The notes under the pieces: model-generated
The model's database searches: none
What the model saw: the letters and a program-made list of their open reading frames with translations, nothing else
What the model was told of the DNA's origin: nothing
Position numbers and translations under genes: made by a program
Assembly: GCF_002224125.1 (NCBI RefSeq)
Contig: NZ_NCSM01000004.1
Span: forward strand, 175,967 to 239,966
Reading direction: 5' to 3'
DNA length: 64,000 bases
Source: Streptomyces sp. NBS 14/10
Lineage (GTDB): Bacteria > Actinomycetota > Actinomycetes > Streptomycetales > Streptomycetaceae
Shown: in pieces, positions 51,401 to 59,673 of the stretch
How positions within the stretch are numbered: the stretch's first letter is position 1
Layout: each line of letters opens with the position of its first letter

Positions 51401-54400
51401 CGGAGCTGAGGCGGGAGCCGGAGCCAGGGCTGGAGCCGGGGCGGGAGCCGGGGCCGCCACCGGGCTTCTTCGCAGCGGGTGCCCCGGCAGCGACACCCGG
51501 CCCCCGCCGCGGGTGAGCGCGCGCCAGTCCAGCTCGGCTCCCCTGCGGTAGAGCGACCCGAGCGCGGTGAGCAGCCCGTGCAGCTGTACGGCCGTCCCGT
51601 CGCCGTCACCCTGCCCGCCCGTCCAGCGGCTCGCGGGCGCGCAGTGCCGGCCGAGGCCGGCGAGGGTGTTCCCGGCCCCGATCTCCACGAAGTCCTGACA
51701 TCCCTGCCCGACGGCCTCGGCCATGGCCAGATCGAAGCGGACCGGCTGCCGGGCCTGCAGACACAGATAGTCCGCGTCGACGGTCCAGCCCGCGCGGCGC
51801 ACCGCTCCGTCGGCCGTGGTCACCAGCGGGGTGTGCAGCGGACGGTACGCCACGCCTTCGGCATGGACCCGGAACTCCCGCAGGGCCGGTTCCATCGCGG
51901 CCGAGTGGTAGGCCCGGTCGACGGGCAGCGCCCACCGGCGCAGCCCCTCCTGGTCGAGCAGGCGCCCCACCTCGTCCAGGGCCTGCCGCGCACCTGAGAT
52001 CACCTGAGCGCGCGGGCCGTTGACCGCGGCCACGTCGGCACCGGCGCTCTCAGCGATGCGCCGAGCGGTCCGGGCGTCGGCGCGGACCGCGAGCATGCCA
52101 CCCACCGGGCAGGCCCGGTGCACCAGGCGCCCGCGCCACGCGGTGAGCCGCAGCCCGTCCTCCAGCGTCAGCGCGCCCGCCGCGTACAGCGCCGCGTACT
52201 CTCCGACGCTGTGGCCCAGCAGCAGCGCGGGGCGGACGCCGGCGGCGCGCCACACCTCGCCGAGCGCCGCCTGGTGGGCGAACAGGGCGGCCTGGGCCGT
52301 TTCGGTGGGCCAGAGCTCGCCGTCGGCCGACGGCTCCGCCAGAAGGAGCGGCAGCAGGGTACCGCCGAACTCGCCGGCGTAGATCTCCTCGCAGCGGTCG
52401 AGTACGCGCTGGGCGGCGGGATACGCGGCGTAGAGCCCGCTCGCCATACCGAGGCGTGCGCTGCCCTGCCCCGGGAAGGCGAACGCGACCGGCCCGAGGG
52501 GGCCCTGCGGCGCCCGCTGGTTCTCCAGCGCGCGGGCGAGCTCTTCGGCCGTCCGGCCGACGGCTGCGGCCCGTGCCACGCGGTGCGGCCTGCCGAGTGC
52601 CATGGTGGCCGCCACATCCGTGGCCGCGAGCTCGGGCCGCTGTCGTAAGCGGTCGCGGAGCCGGCCGGTGAACTCGTCCAGGGCCTGCGTGTCGCGGGCC
52701 GACACCGGCACGAGTACGGGCAGCTCGGGCGCGGCCGTGGGGGTCGCGGGCGGCGTGGGAGGCTCCTCCAGCACGACATGGGCATTGGTGCCGCCGACCC
52801 CGAGGGCGCTGACTCCGGCCCGGCGCGGCACACCGCGCGGTGGCGACCACGGCTTCAGCTCGGTGACAAGTGTCAACGGACCGCTGTCCAGGCCGAGTTC
52901 GGGGTTGGGGCGGGTCAGATGCGGTGTGGGCACCAGGGTGCGGTGCCGCAGCATGAGAACCGTCTTGATCAGCCCTGCCATGCCGGCGCAGCTGTCGAGG
53001 TGTCCGATGTTCGGCTTCACCGAGCCGACCGCGCAGAAGCCCGTGCGGTCGGTGCCCTCGCCGAGGGCTCGGGCGAGCGCCTCCATTTCCACCGGGTCGC
53101 CGAGCCGGGTGCCCGTCCCGTGCGCCTCCACGTACGAGACCGTGTGCGCCGGGACGGCCGCCCTGCGCAACGCCTGGCGCACCACCTCGATCTGCCCCGC
53201 GACACCGGGGGCGCTGAAGCCGACCTTGTCCGCGCCGTCGTTGTTGACCGCGGAGCCCAGGATCACCGCGTGCACGGTGTCGCCGTCGGCCAGCGCGCGG
53301 TCGAGCCGCTTGAGCAGGACGGCCGCCACGCCGTTGCCGCCGACCGTGCCGTCGGCCTCCGCGTCGAAGGCGCGGCAGCGCCCGGTGGGCGACAGGATCG
53401 ACCCGGGGTGGCTGCGGTAGCCGGTCTCCTGGGGGAAGTGCACGGCCGCGGCGCCCGCCAGCGCCAGATCGGCGTCCCCGTACAGCACCGCCTGGACCGC
53501 GAGGTGCACGGCGACCAGCGAGGTGGAACAGGCCGTCTGCACACCGATGGCGGGGCCGGTGAGCCCGAGCCGGTAGGCGACACGGGCGGCGAGGAAGTCC
53601 GGCTGCCGGCCGATGGCCGTCTGCAGGCCGGTGGCGGGGTCCGCCACGTCGTGGGGCGATCCGGTCACCGACGGCCGCTGGTGGTCGTAGAGGTTCATGC
53701 CCGAACCCGCGAACACCCCGATCCGGGTGCCCGGTTCGGCCGCCGCGTAGCCGCCGTCCTCCAGCGCCTGGTGGCAGCACTCCAGGAACAGCCGGTGTGC
53801 GGGGTGTGTCAGCTCGGCTTCTTTGGGGGGCATTCCGAAGAAGTCCGCGTCGAACTCCGCCACCCCGTCGAGGACTCCGGCGACGGGCACCAGGTCGGGG
53901 GCGCTCAGCACCTCGGGGGGCAGGCCCGCCGCGGCCAGCTCTGCCACGCCGAAGGTCCGGACGCTGTCCACGCCGTCGCGGAGATTGGCCCAGAACCGCT
54001 CCGGCGTGTCCGCGCCCGGGAAGCGAAGGGACAACCCGACGACGGCGATGCGCTGATCGGTGGTGTCGGCGGGGCCGATCCCGGTGGGCGTGGGCTCGGC
54101 CCGCTTTGCGGTGGCGCCGGACAGATGTGCGGCGAGCGCGGCCGCGGTGGGGTGCTCGAAGAACGCGGTCTGGGCGATCGGTGTCCCGAGCCGCTCCTCC
54201 AGCCGGGCCCGTAGCCGCACCAGAAGCACGGAGGTCAGCCCGAGTTCGTAGAACGGCAGGTCCGCGTCCACCGGTCGGCCCAGCAGCGCGCCGGTCTCCT
54301 CCCGTACGGTCCGCGTGATCGGGTCGGGATCCCTCCCGGCGCGCGGGCCGGTGGCCGTGGCCGCGGTCAATCCGCCGCCCGTCAGCCGGTCCCGGAGCTC

Positions 54401-56074
54401 GGCGCGGCGCACCTTTCCCGCGGGCGTTCTGGGGAACTCGTCCCGCGGTACGGGCAGGACATGGGCCGCGGCGAGCCGCAGCCGGGCGAACAGTGCCGCC
54501 TTCACCTCGGCCGCGATCCGTACGTCCTCGGCGGCGCCGCGGCTCACGAAGAACACGGCGAGCTCCTCCGTGCCCCGCTCCGGGTGCGGGACGCCACAGG
54601 CGGCCACCTCCCCCTGCCGGACCCCGGCGACGGCGGTGGCGGCCTCCTCGACCTCATGGCAGTAGACGTTGTGTCCGTTGAGGATGATCAGGTCCTTGCG
54701 CCGGCCGGTGATGACGACCTGGCCCGCGTCGAGGAAGGCGAGATCTCCGGTGTCCAGCCAGTCCCGCCCGGCGGGGTAGGCCGCCGCGTCCGCCTCCGGG
54801 TTCTTCACATAGCCGGGGGTGAGGCGAGCGGGCGTGTGCACCTGGAGGCGGCCGATGCCGCCCTCGGGCGCGAGTTCGCCGTGATCGTCGACGATGCGCA
54901 GGGTGACGCCGTGCGCCGGTGCTCCGGCCGCGACGAACGTGACGCAGTCCTCCTCGGGTGTCGCTTCGTCGGCCCGTATCAGCTGCCCGTCCAGGCTGCT
55001 CTTGAGCAGGCGGTGCACGGTGCCGGGCCGGTCGAGGCGGCCGTAGGTCACGGCTGTGACCGTCTCGGCCATTCCCCACGCCGGGACGATGTGCCGCTCC
55101 TGGATGCCGTACGCGGCTGTGGCGTCGAGGAAGCGGGTCAGTACCGGCAGCGCGATCTGCTCGCCCCCGCAGATCAGGGACTTGACGCGGCTGAGGTCCC
55201 AGCTCCCCGCCGGCCGCTCGGCGAGCGTGTCCACGACGAGTTGATAGGCGAAGGTCGGCGCCCAGCTGTGCTGGGCGCGGTGTTCATCGAGGAGATCGAG
55301 CCAGCGCCGCGGCTCGGCGAGGACCAGCTCGGTCGGCGCGTGGACGTTGGTGCATCCGGCGAACACCGCGAGCATGTGGTACAGCAGGAACGCGCCACTG
55401 TGGTCGACCGGCAGCCAGTTCACCATGGTGTCGTCCCGGCCGACGTCCAGAGTCCGCCGGGCGCTGGCGGCGAAGTCCGCCAGACCGGCGTGCGTCAACC
55501 GTGCGGCCTTGGGCACTCCGGTGCTGCCGGAGGACAGCATCAGCAGGGCGGTGTCGGACGCGGCCGGCTCGATGTGATCACCCGCGGGCGAGGCGTTCAG
55601 ACACTCCCGCGCCACCACGGCGCGCAGCCCCGGAGCGGACTGCGCGAGGTCCGCCGCGCCGGCCGGGTCGGTGAGCACCAGTGGCCGGTCCAACAACTCC
55701 CAGGCCTGTAACAGGCGTTGGAGTGCGGGCGAGGCCGGGGCGGGGTGCTCGGCGATGATGGCGGGGCGGGCGGCGCCGAGCACACAGGCCCAGAAGGCGG
55801 GGAAGAACTCGGCCAGCGGCAGGCCGCACAGCACCACGGCGTCGCCGGGGCGCAGCCCGTGCTCGCGCAGTCCGGTGAGCACTCGCCGGGCCCGCAGCAG
55901 CAGTTCGGGGTACGGAAGAGCGGTGCTCGAACCGTCCGCGGCGACGGTGACGACGGCCCCGCCGGGCGCGGAGTCCGCGGCCGTCAGCAGCGCCCGCACG
56001 GCGTCGCGCGGATCGTCCTCGCCACGGTCCGGCTCAGGCCCCCGGCAGATGGCTTGGCCCCGTACGCGGTCCAT
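45425..56074 (-). CDS. Hybrid PKS-NRPS: acyl-AMP ligase-ACP-KS-AT-ACP-luciferase-like monooxygenase-C-A-PCP-C
   Basis: A 3549-residue assembly-line enzyme. Domains: acyl-AMP ligase about 30-560 (SSGSTGVPKAA, WLPVDHSGAF, A10 TPAGKVRR), ACP Ser615, KS 680-1110 (Cys849), AT 1195-1490 (Ser1289 in GHSVGEYAA, malonyl-like), ACP Ser1614, flavin monooxygenase 1717-2062 (SLYFFGDYP, TIGR04020-like), C 2074-2490 (HHIVFD), A 2500-3005, PCP Ser3068, and a terminal C 3110-3549 (HHAICDG). It should load an acid, extend it once with malonyl, oxidise it and couple an amino acid. A-domain code read as DVQFVAQIIK, nearest to proline codes (tentative). Start ATG 56074 after GAGGAGAGGAAACGC. TTA codons encode Leu122, Leu1143 and Leu2120. 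Confidence 0.88.
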   Translation of the reverse strand: MDRVRGQAICRGPEPDRGEDDPRDAVRALLTAADSAPGGAVVTVAADGSSTALPYPELLLRARRVLTGLREHGLRPGDAVVLCGLPLAEFFPAFWACVLGAARPAIIAEHPAPASPALQRLLQAWELLDRPLVLTDPAGAADLAQSAPGLRAVVARECLNASPAGDHIEPAASDTALLMLSSGSTGVPKAARLTHAGLADFAASARRTLDVGRDDTMVNWLPVDHSGAFLLYHMLAVFAGCTNVHAPTELVLAEPRRWLDLLDEHRAQHSWAPTFAYQLVVDTLAERPAGSWDLSRVKSLICGGEQIALPVLTRFLDATAAYGIQERHIVPAWGMAETVTAVTYGRLDRPGTVHRLLKSSLDGQLIRADEATPEEDCVTFVAAGAPAHGVTLRIVDDHGELAPEGGIGRLQVHTPARLTPGYVKNPEADAAAYPAGRDWLDTGDLAFLDAGQVVITGRRKDLIILNGHNVYCHEVEEAATAVAGVRQGEVAACGVPHPERGTEELAVFFVSRGAAEDVRIAAEVKAALFARLRLAAAHVLPVPRDEFPRTPAGKVRRAELRDRLTGGGLTAATATGPRAGRDPDPITRTVREETGALLGRPVDADLPFYELGLTSVLLVRLRARLEERLGTPIAQTAFFEHPTAAALAAHLSGATAKRAEPTPTGIGPADTTDQRIAVVGLSLRFPGADTPERFWANLRDGVDSVRTFGVAELAAAGLPPEVLSAPDLVPVAGVLDGVAEFDADFFGMPPKEAELTHPAHRLFLECCHQALEDGGYAAAEPGTRIGVFAGSGMNLYDHQRPSVTGSPHDVADPATGLQTAIGRQPDFLAARVAYRLGLTGPAIGVQTACSTSLVAVHLAVQAVLYGDADLALAGAAAVHFPQETGYRSHPGSILSPTGRCRAFDAEADGTVGGNGVAAVLLKRLDRALADGDTVHAVILGSAVNNDGADKVGFSAPGVAGQIEVVRQALRRAAVPAHTVSYVEAHGTGTRLGDPVEMEALARALGEGTDRTGFCAVGSVKPNIGHLDSCAGMAGLIKTVLMLRHRTLVPTPHLTRPNPELGLDSGPLTLVTELKPWSPPRGVPRRAGVSALGVGGTNAHVVLEEPPTPPATPTAAPELPVLVPVSARDTQALDEFTGRLRDRLRQRPELAATDVAATMALGRPHRVARAAAVGRTAEELARALENQRAPQGPLGPVAFAFPGQGSARLGMASGLYAAYPAAQRVLDRCEEIYAGEFGGTLLPLLLAEPSADGELWPTETAQAALFAHQAALGEVWRAAGVRPALLLGHSVGEYAALYAAGALTLEDGLRLTAWRGRLVHRACPVGGMLAVRADARTARRIAESAGADVAAVNGPRAQVISGARQALDEVGRLLDQEGLRRWALPVDRAYHSAAMEPALREFRVHAEGVAYRPLHTPLVTTADGAVRRAGWTVDADYLCLQARQPVRFDLAMAEAVGQGCQDFVEIGAGNTLAGLGRHCAPASRWTGGQGDGDGTAVQLHGLLTALGSLYRRGAELDWRALTRGGGRVSLPGHPLRRSPVAAPAPAPAPALAPAPASAPAPAPASRTLPPPSASKAPVVPGELLEEVRALTADKLGMAVADVTPDNSFFEFGADSLSLMGMTAELEQRHGVRVPVRELFDSADTPRRLAERLAQLAGAGDPAGPTMPAAAPEPPEAAPAHVPPPRTARVAPLPMPPAPPTAPRPVPAAPATTAPASGCDFSLYFFGDYPEDAERDKYALIMAAADFADQHGFHALWFPERHFNSFGALFPNPSVLAAALAGRTSRIRLHAGSVVLPLHHPVRVAEEWSVVDNISGGRAGLCLASGWHATDFALAPQHFGRHREVMYEQLATLRQLWSGRPLAMTAGDGEPVEVRLHPRPLQERLPLYVAVVGNPDSYRRAAAEDLGVVTNLMTQTVEQLAENIALYRRTRAEHGLDPAAGRVVVLVHTYLGDDAQRARAEAYRPFVSYLRSSLSLFDQVTNSLGFEVDLDSAPEEDVEFLLGRAYERYCDSRALIGDERGATGTVRRLVAAGVDEISCFVDFGVPTQQVLAALPALDRVRRREQSTAREQAALVPERMPLSPAQRRIWFLEQLHPGTSMYHEPKAIRLDGPLNVEALRWALRRVAERHPALRTVFGVTDGVPYRETLDRTRLECPVEDHGGATEEEALRATLETEGRRLLDLNTGPLVRARLLRLSEERHVLFLLVHHIVFDSSSTVVLVHDLAAHYRSWPHGDPALPHLAEAPPYDRRNPAELTESLAFWRRELSGVPQLSLPTDRPRPPVRSGAGASLTHELDAELVDRVRTFAAAHRATLFMTLISAIGAVLGRFSGQQDVVLGTAVAARPAGAEHHVGLFLDTVALRLDLTGDPDFPTLLHRVRQRSTAAYEHRGVPFDELVGALNPRRDPSRNPLFQVMVEYENEGEVDFDPPRLTATLLDMPSARAPFDLSVYLTHHRDGVRFMVEYDTALFDESTVRRFVDYVEQTLRRALDAPGAPLGELTAVTGADHDTLARLGHQDEPQPDIEDTLHGLFERQARRTPDSVALISGERQVRYGELDAYADRLARRLRARGAARGERVAVLLPRGPQLITALLSVLKSGAAYVPLDPTVPTPRLARLLDDATPVLLLTSDAALTLHPGLAARLPIQLAEEARDTLEAEPVQTGPLQDGPLQDGARPEDPAYCIYTSGSTGRPKGVVVPHRGPANLVRGHLRRQPALRTLQWTSPAFDVSVQEIFTTLASGAALVLIGDEVRHDPAALAELVRRHEVQRMFMPCTPLKYLIGTEPHLPSLRELVSAGEALQLTGAFRRFLAAHPRCALYNQYGPTEASIIVTSHLVDPGGEEWPPIGTPVPGARISLLDDAGRQVPMGAVGEICVGGVPVAYGYHARPEETAAAFLDDGAGGVLYRTGDLGRWCTDGSLHYRGRADDQVKIRGFRVEPGEIQAALTALPDVRDSAVVPRRDRHGEMELVAYVVPTASSAADAGRLRAALSAELPDHLVPRHWVWLERLPVNASGKLNHAALPEPAADDQVREADAGPVTPLEKALHDLWCDELDAPQAPLTTSFFRLGGHSLSAIRLLNRMRDRLDIDLAMADFFLDPTIRGVVARHQPAPAHEVVDTVPMPSTLRRLWRRHHERADPSVYNVAHRIDLRGELDPGTLAQALEDLVGRHQALRSRAMRRDGGEYVVEVLAGVPVDLSVTDLSAPAQDTATVERWCQEQASHVFAMDRAPLFRCRLARLGADRWVLLTVFHHAICDGWSMGLIWRDLQELYNARRADADARLPVLTAQFTDFARAEHGLGDERRAELERFWRAELDGAPLRAALPYDHPRPEALSGRGALHTVVIDGDTPRRVGNTATHLGTTPYAVLAAAFATWLAGVCGGPADVVLAASSANRLQPERSEVVGLLGDAVLLRARIGAARTFADLVTQLGGTLFTALDHQELPLTDVVELVSPGTGDTLFPTVLFTVVTTPPPALDLRSVSASVRALPTSGVARTELYVVLQPQDDAITVIFEYSTDLFTQATVEEWSTGFARLLGEVTKSPECPLGRLLGP

Positions 56075-57362
56075 GCGTTTCCTCTCCCTCGTCATTCCCG
56101 TTGTCCGGTTGTCGACGGCCGCGCCGGGCCGGGCCGCGGCGGCCGGCGGTGCGCATCAGCAGGACCAGTGCGCCGCACACCGCCATGCCGTGGAAGACGC
56201 CCACGACGGCCGGGGCCGGCAGCGTCTCGAGGGCCGCCCCGGCGGCCACCGTACCCAGCGCGAACCCGGACTGCTCCGCCGTGGCCGACAGCCCGAACAG
56301 TCGGCCGCGCTGTCGGTCGGGGGCCGCCTGGAGGCGGGAGGTGTAGACGATCTCGGTCCAGCCATCCGCGAACCCCGCCGACACGGCCGCCCCCACCAGG
56401 GCGAAGGCGGGCAGCCCGAGGAACGCCGCCACAAACGACAGCGACATCGCGCAGGTGCCGAGCGCGAACGCACGCTCGTCCCAGGCCGCCTCGCCCTGCC
56501 TGCGCTTGAGCACCAGATGAGCGAGAACGGTGCCCACCGCCCACGCGGCCCAGAACCGGGTCATGAACAGCGCGGGTTCGTCCGGGGCGGCGGATTGTGC
56601 GGCCACCGGCAGGGCGACGTTGTGCGAGGAGGACGCCAGCGCGTCGATGCCCCTGAGAAGGATCATGCCAAGGACAAGTGAGCGCACGCCTGCCGCTCCG
56701 CGCCACAAGCGCAGGCCGCGGCCTGTGCGGACCGGAGATTCGGTGCCCCCGCGGGAAGCCGTGTCCGCCGGTACGTCCTTCCCCTCGTCCCCCTCGTCGT
56801 CCGTACGCGGCCGCAGCACCAGCAAAGCCGCGGCGGAGCAGAGGAAACTCACGGCGTTGACGGCGAACGCGGCGGAGTAGCCGCCGAAGGCGATGGCCGG
56901 CGCGGCCGAGGCGAAGCCCAGCACCGTGGCCAGCGACCTCGCGGTGACCAGCAGCCCGTTGGCGCGGGCTCGGGCCTCCTGGCCGACCATGACCGGAACC
57001 GCACTGCGCAGGGCCACGGTGAAGAAGGTGTTCCCCGCGCCGAGGACCACGACCGCGACGGTGAGCAGCCACAGCGGGGTGGCCGGGGCGGTGAGCACCA
57101 GCACGGTCATGGCGGCGCCCTGGGCGACATCCGTCCAGATCATGACCGTCCGGCGGGTGACTCTCCCCGAGAGCGCCCCTGCGGCGAGCCCCGCCAGAAA
57201 GCCGGAGAACAGCCGTAACGCCATCGTCGCGCCGACACCGAGCGCGCTGCCGGTCACCTCGTAGGTGAACAGACTCAAGGCGATCAGGTTCAGGTAGTTG
57301 CCATAGGCGGACACCGCATACGCGGACACGAGAATGCGGAAGCGTCGGTCCGTACTCGCCAT
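56034..57362 (-). CDS. MFS transporter of cluster 2 (first of two, adjacent to the hybrid gene)
   Basis: A 442-residue, 12-helix MFS protein of the multidrug or macrolide-efflux type: RILVSAYAVSAYGNYLNLIALSLFTYEVTGSALGVGATMALRLFSG, then AAGALSGRVTRRTVMIW (motif A-like), VVLGAGNTFFTVALRSAVPVM and later QRGRLFGLSATAEQSGFALGTVAAGA. ATG 57362 with GGGGGAGCTCA upstream. Its 3' end overlaps the hybrid PKS-NRPS start by 41 bases, so the two are translationally linked. Probable role: export of the product. Leu49 is encoded by TTA. Confidence 0.85.
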   Translation of the reverse strand: MASTDRRFRILVSAYAVSAYGNYLNLIALSLFTYEVTGSALGVGATMALRLFSGFLAGLAAGALSGRVTRRTVMIWTDVAQGAAMTVLVLTAPATPLWLLTVAVVVLGAGNTFFTVALRSAVPVMVGQEARARANGLLVTARSLATVLGFASAAPAIAFGGYSAAFAVNAVSFLCSAAALLVLRPRTDDEGDEGKDVPADTASRGGTESPVRTGRGLRLWRGAAGVRSLVLGMILLRGIDALASSSHNVALPVAAQSAAPDEPALFMTRFWAAWAVGTVLAHLVLKRRQGEAAWDERAFALGTCAMSLSFVAAFLGLPAFALVGAAVSAGFADGWTEIVYTSRLQAAPDRQRGRLFGLSATAEQSGFALGTVAAGAALETLPAPAVVGVFHGMAVCGALVLLMRTAGRRGPARRGRRQPDNGNDEGEETHGPRTGPSHLPGA

Positions 57363-57403
57363 TGAGCTCCCCCCGTGGCACTCCGGCATCGAGACGGGCG
57401 AGT

Positions 57404-58711
57404 TCAGGCAGCGGCCGGCTCACGCTCGGGGGTGCGGGCGACGGCCAGCCATACGCAGACGATCAGCGGCAGGACCAGCGCCGCGAGGTTCGTCCCCGTC
57501 CATCCCAACTGGGAGAACACCAGGTTGGCCGAGAACGACGCCATGGCGCCCACACATGCGGTGCTGCCCTCGATGGTGGCCTGGACCCGCCCGCCCTTTC
57601 CCTGCGGATAGCAACGGACCGCGTAGGCGCTGCCGGAGACATACGCCAGATTCCAGCCCACGCCGACGAGCCCCAACGACACCATGAACGCGGACATCCC
57701 CGTGCCGAGCGAACCGATCCCGGCCCCTGTGACCAGCAGAGACGCCCCGAGCATCCCGGTCAAGCGGGGGCCCCACGCGGTGGTCAGCCGGCCGCTGAAC
57801 AAGGCCGGGGCGAACATCCCCACCATGTGCCACTGGATGACCATCGCCCCCTGGGACAGGGAGTGCCCGGCGTGTTTGCTGCCGATCGGGCCGACGGCCA
57901 TCAGCATGGTCATCACGCCCGTGGATACCGCCAGCAAGCTGAAGGCCCTGCGGAAGTCGCTGGTGTGCACGACATCGCGTACGCGCGTGGCCTGGGCCGT
58001 TTCCTCCTCCGTAGCGGAATTCGCATCGGAATCCGCATCGGAATCCGCTTCCGTCGGACGAGGCGTAGCCGGTCGTACGGCGAGGATGACCGGCACGACG
58101 GCGAACGCCAGGCAGGACACCAACAGATAGGAGCCGGCGAACTCGGCGCCCACGAGGCCACTGCTCTGTGTCGCGGCCCAAGGACCGACGATCGCCGCTG
58201 CCACGCCACCACAGAGAACCGTGCTCAGCGCCCTGGTCCGGGACGCCTTGGGCACCAGGTCTGCCGCGAGGAACCGGAAGTAGCCGCCCGTCGACCGGTA
58301 CACCCCGACCATGCCCGTACCCGCGCACAAGGTGAAGAAGGAATCCGTCTGGACGGCGAGCGTGGAGACCAGACCACCGGTCACCGCGATACAGGCGCCC
58401 ACGGCCAGGACCGATCGGTGTCCGTATCGCGCGGAAAGCATTCCGGTCGCGTACGAGGCGATGGTTCCGGTGACCGTCATCAGGGTGAGTGGCAGCGTCG
58501 CCAGGGCGCCGGTCGGCGCCATCTCGAGACCGACGACGGCCGTGAGGGTCAGGTCGACGCTGACGCCCGCGTAATAGAGGAATTGGCAGATCGTGAGAAG
58601 GTAGACCGGCCTTCCCAGCCGGCCCGTCTTGCTGGTGGCTGGACGGGCCGCTTCTGCCACGGACTTCCCTGCACTCGTCTCGCTGTCCACTGATTCAGTT
58701 CTCTCCGTCAC
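57404..58711 (-). CDS. MFS transporter of cluster 2 (second)
   Basis: A 435-residue MFS permease with about 12 helices: YLLTICQFLYYAGVSVDLTLTAVVGLEM, LSARYGHRSVLAVGACIAVTGGLVSTL (motif A region) and WNLAYVSGSAYAVRCYP. A central cytosolic loop holds an Asp/Ser repeat (DSDADSDANS). It lies between the XRE regulator and the other MFS gene. Two unrelated MFS genes in one cluster could export product and intermediate, or one could import a precursor. ATG 58711. Confidence 0.82.
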   Translation of the reverse strand: MTERTESVDSETSAGKSVAEAARPATSKTGRLGRPVYLLTICQFLYYAGVSVDLTLTAVVGLEMAPTGALATLPLTLMTVTGTIASYATGMLSARYGHRSVLAVGACIAVTGGLVSTLAVQTDSFFTLCAGTGMVGVYRSTGGYFRFLAADLVPKASRTRALSTVLCGGVAAAIVGPWAATQSSGLVGAEFAGSYLLVSCLAFAVVPVILAVRPATPRPTEADSDADSDANSATEEETAQATRVRDVVHTSDFRRAFSLLAVSTGVMTMLMAVGPIGSKHAGHSLSQGAMVIQWHMVGMFAPALFSGRLTTAWGPRLTGMLGASLLVTGAGIGSLGTGMSAFMVSLGLVGVGWNLAYVSGSAYAVRCYPQGKGGRVQATIEGSTACVGAMASFSANLVFSQLGWTGTNLAALVLPLIVCVWLAVARTPEREPAAA

Positions 58712-58784
58712 GCGGCCGTATGCGGGATACGGCCGCCATCGCGGGCACTTCTGGCGTGGGGGAGCGCTGTCAAGAAAGAAATGG

Positions 58785-59258
58785 TCACGCCCTGTCCGGC
58801 GAGAGGACCACGATGGCCATGTGACGCCCTGTCAGATTCAGGTTCGCGGCCAGGGAGTTCAGCACATCCGCATAGATTCCGCCGTTTAGCGCATCAGGTG
58901 CCGCGGTGCCCCGTTCGGGCAGGTATGCGAGTACGACATCCGGCGCTTCCTCGCGAGGGCCACTTCCCGGGGAATTTTGCTGCCGAGAGTTGGCGGCGGT
59001 CGACCTGAATCGATTGCCGCGGGCCGAAACCAGAAGCGACTCAAATCTTTCACGGTCGTCTGCGGGTAGATCCAGGGCCTTTACCAGAAGGCGCAGGGTT
59101 TCCTTCCGCGGTCTGGCCACTTTCCCGCGTTCAAGGTCGCGGATGGCGCGCACGCTGAGCGTTGAGAAGTCCGCCAGCTCCTGCTGTGTCATTCCGCATG
59201 ATATTCGATACTCGCGAAGAATCTCCCCGAATTGGGAAGATTTCTCGGATATGCTCAC
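58785..59258 (-). CDS. XRE-family transcriptional regulator of cluster 2
   Basis: A 157-residue regulator. The helix-turn-helix occupies about residues 10-70 (FGEILREYRISCGMTQQELADFSTLSVRAIRDLERGKVARPRKETLRLLVKAL). The tail (PDVVLAYLPERGTAAPDALNGGIYADVLNSLAANLNLTGRHMAIVVL) is of no known fold. The start is taken as the GTG at 59258 after GGAAGGGGA; ATGs at 59279 and 59273 are alternatives. It sits between the NRPS/FMN-reductase and MFS genes on the same strand, so it is the obvious pathway-specific regulator candidate. No TTA codon was seen in it. Confidence 0.78.
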   Translation of the reverse strand: MSISEKSSQFGEILREYRISCGMTQQELADFSTLSVRAIRDLERGKVARPRKETLRLLVKALDLPADDRERFESLLVSARGNRFRSTAANSRQQNSPGSGPREEAPDVVLAYLPERGTAAPDALNGGIYADVLNSLAANLNLTGRHMAIVVLSPDRA

Positions 59259-59279
59259 GACATCCCCTTCCATGGACAT

Positions 59280-59673
59280 TGCCCCGCGTCAGGGGGCTAG
59301 TGCATTGGATTCAGACAGGCCGATCCCCGGCTTCTGCTCCGGGACAGGGCATCAGCGAGGGCGGGGGAATGTGTGAGGTGGGGAAAAAGTCAACATACGC
59401 CAAAAAATTTCTGCGTGGCGGCGCTTCCGGGGCGCGCGAAACAGTACGCGCCCGGCTAATCCTGCCTTGGGGTGTGGTTTTGTGGCCACCCGTCCCAATG
59501 TGCTGTCCCCCGTTCAGATTTGAACGCTCCCCGCGGGCCGCTCTCAGTTGCTCTGTATTGAGCCACCGACGGTCACACTCTGGTCATGGATCAGTATTAT
59601 CGAGCGTCGTCCCGAAAGCTAAAGTGCCGCCCGCGGGGGTGTCAAGGGCTTTGGCAATAAGTGCCCACGCTGG
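59280..59673. other. Non-coding gap between the XRE and FMN-reductase genes
   Basis: About 390 bases without a convincing gene. It contains AT-rich islands (around 59392-59415 and 59570-59600) unusual for this DNA and suited to a promoter for the regulator and MFS/hybrid genes. I see no clear -35/-10 pair, riboswitch or tRNA. No strong palindrome was recognised. Confidence 0.5.

Noticed and set aside
45425..56074. Bacterial bioluminescence genes
   Set aside because: The luciferase-like domain is of the megasynthase-embedded type; no luxAB pair or fatty-acid reductase is present.
59280..59673. Regulatory RNA or tRNA gene in the AT-rich gap
   Set aside because: No cloverleaf, no extended stem and no terminator-like element was found by eye.
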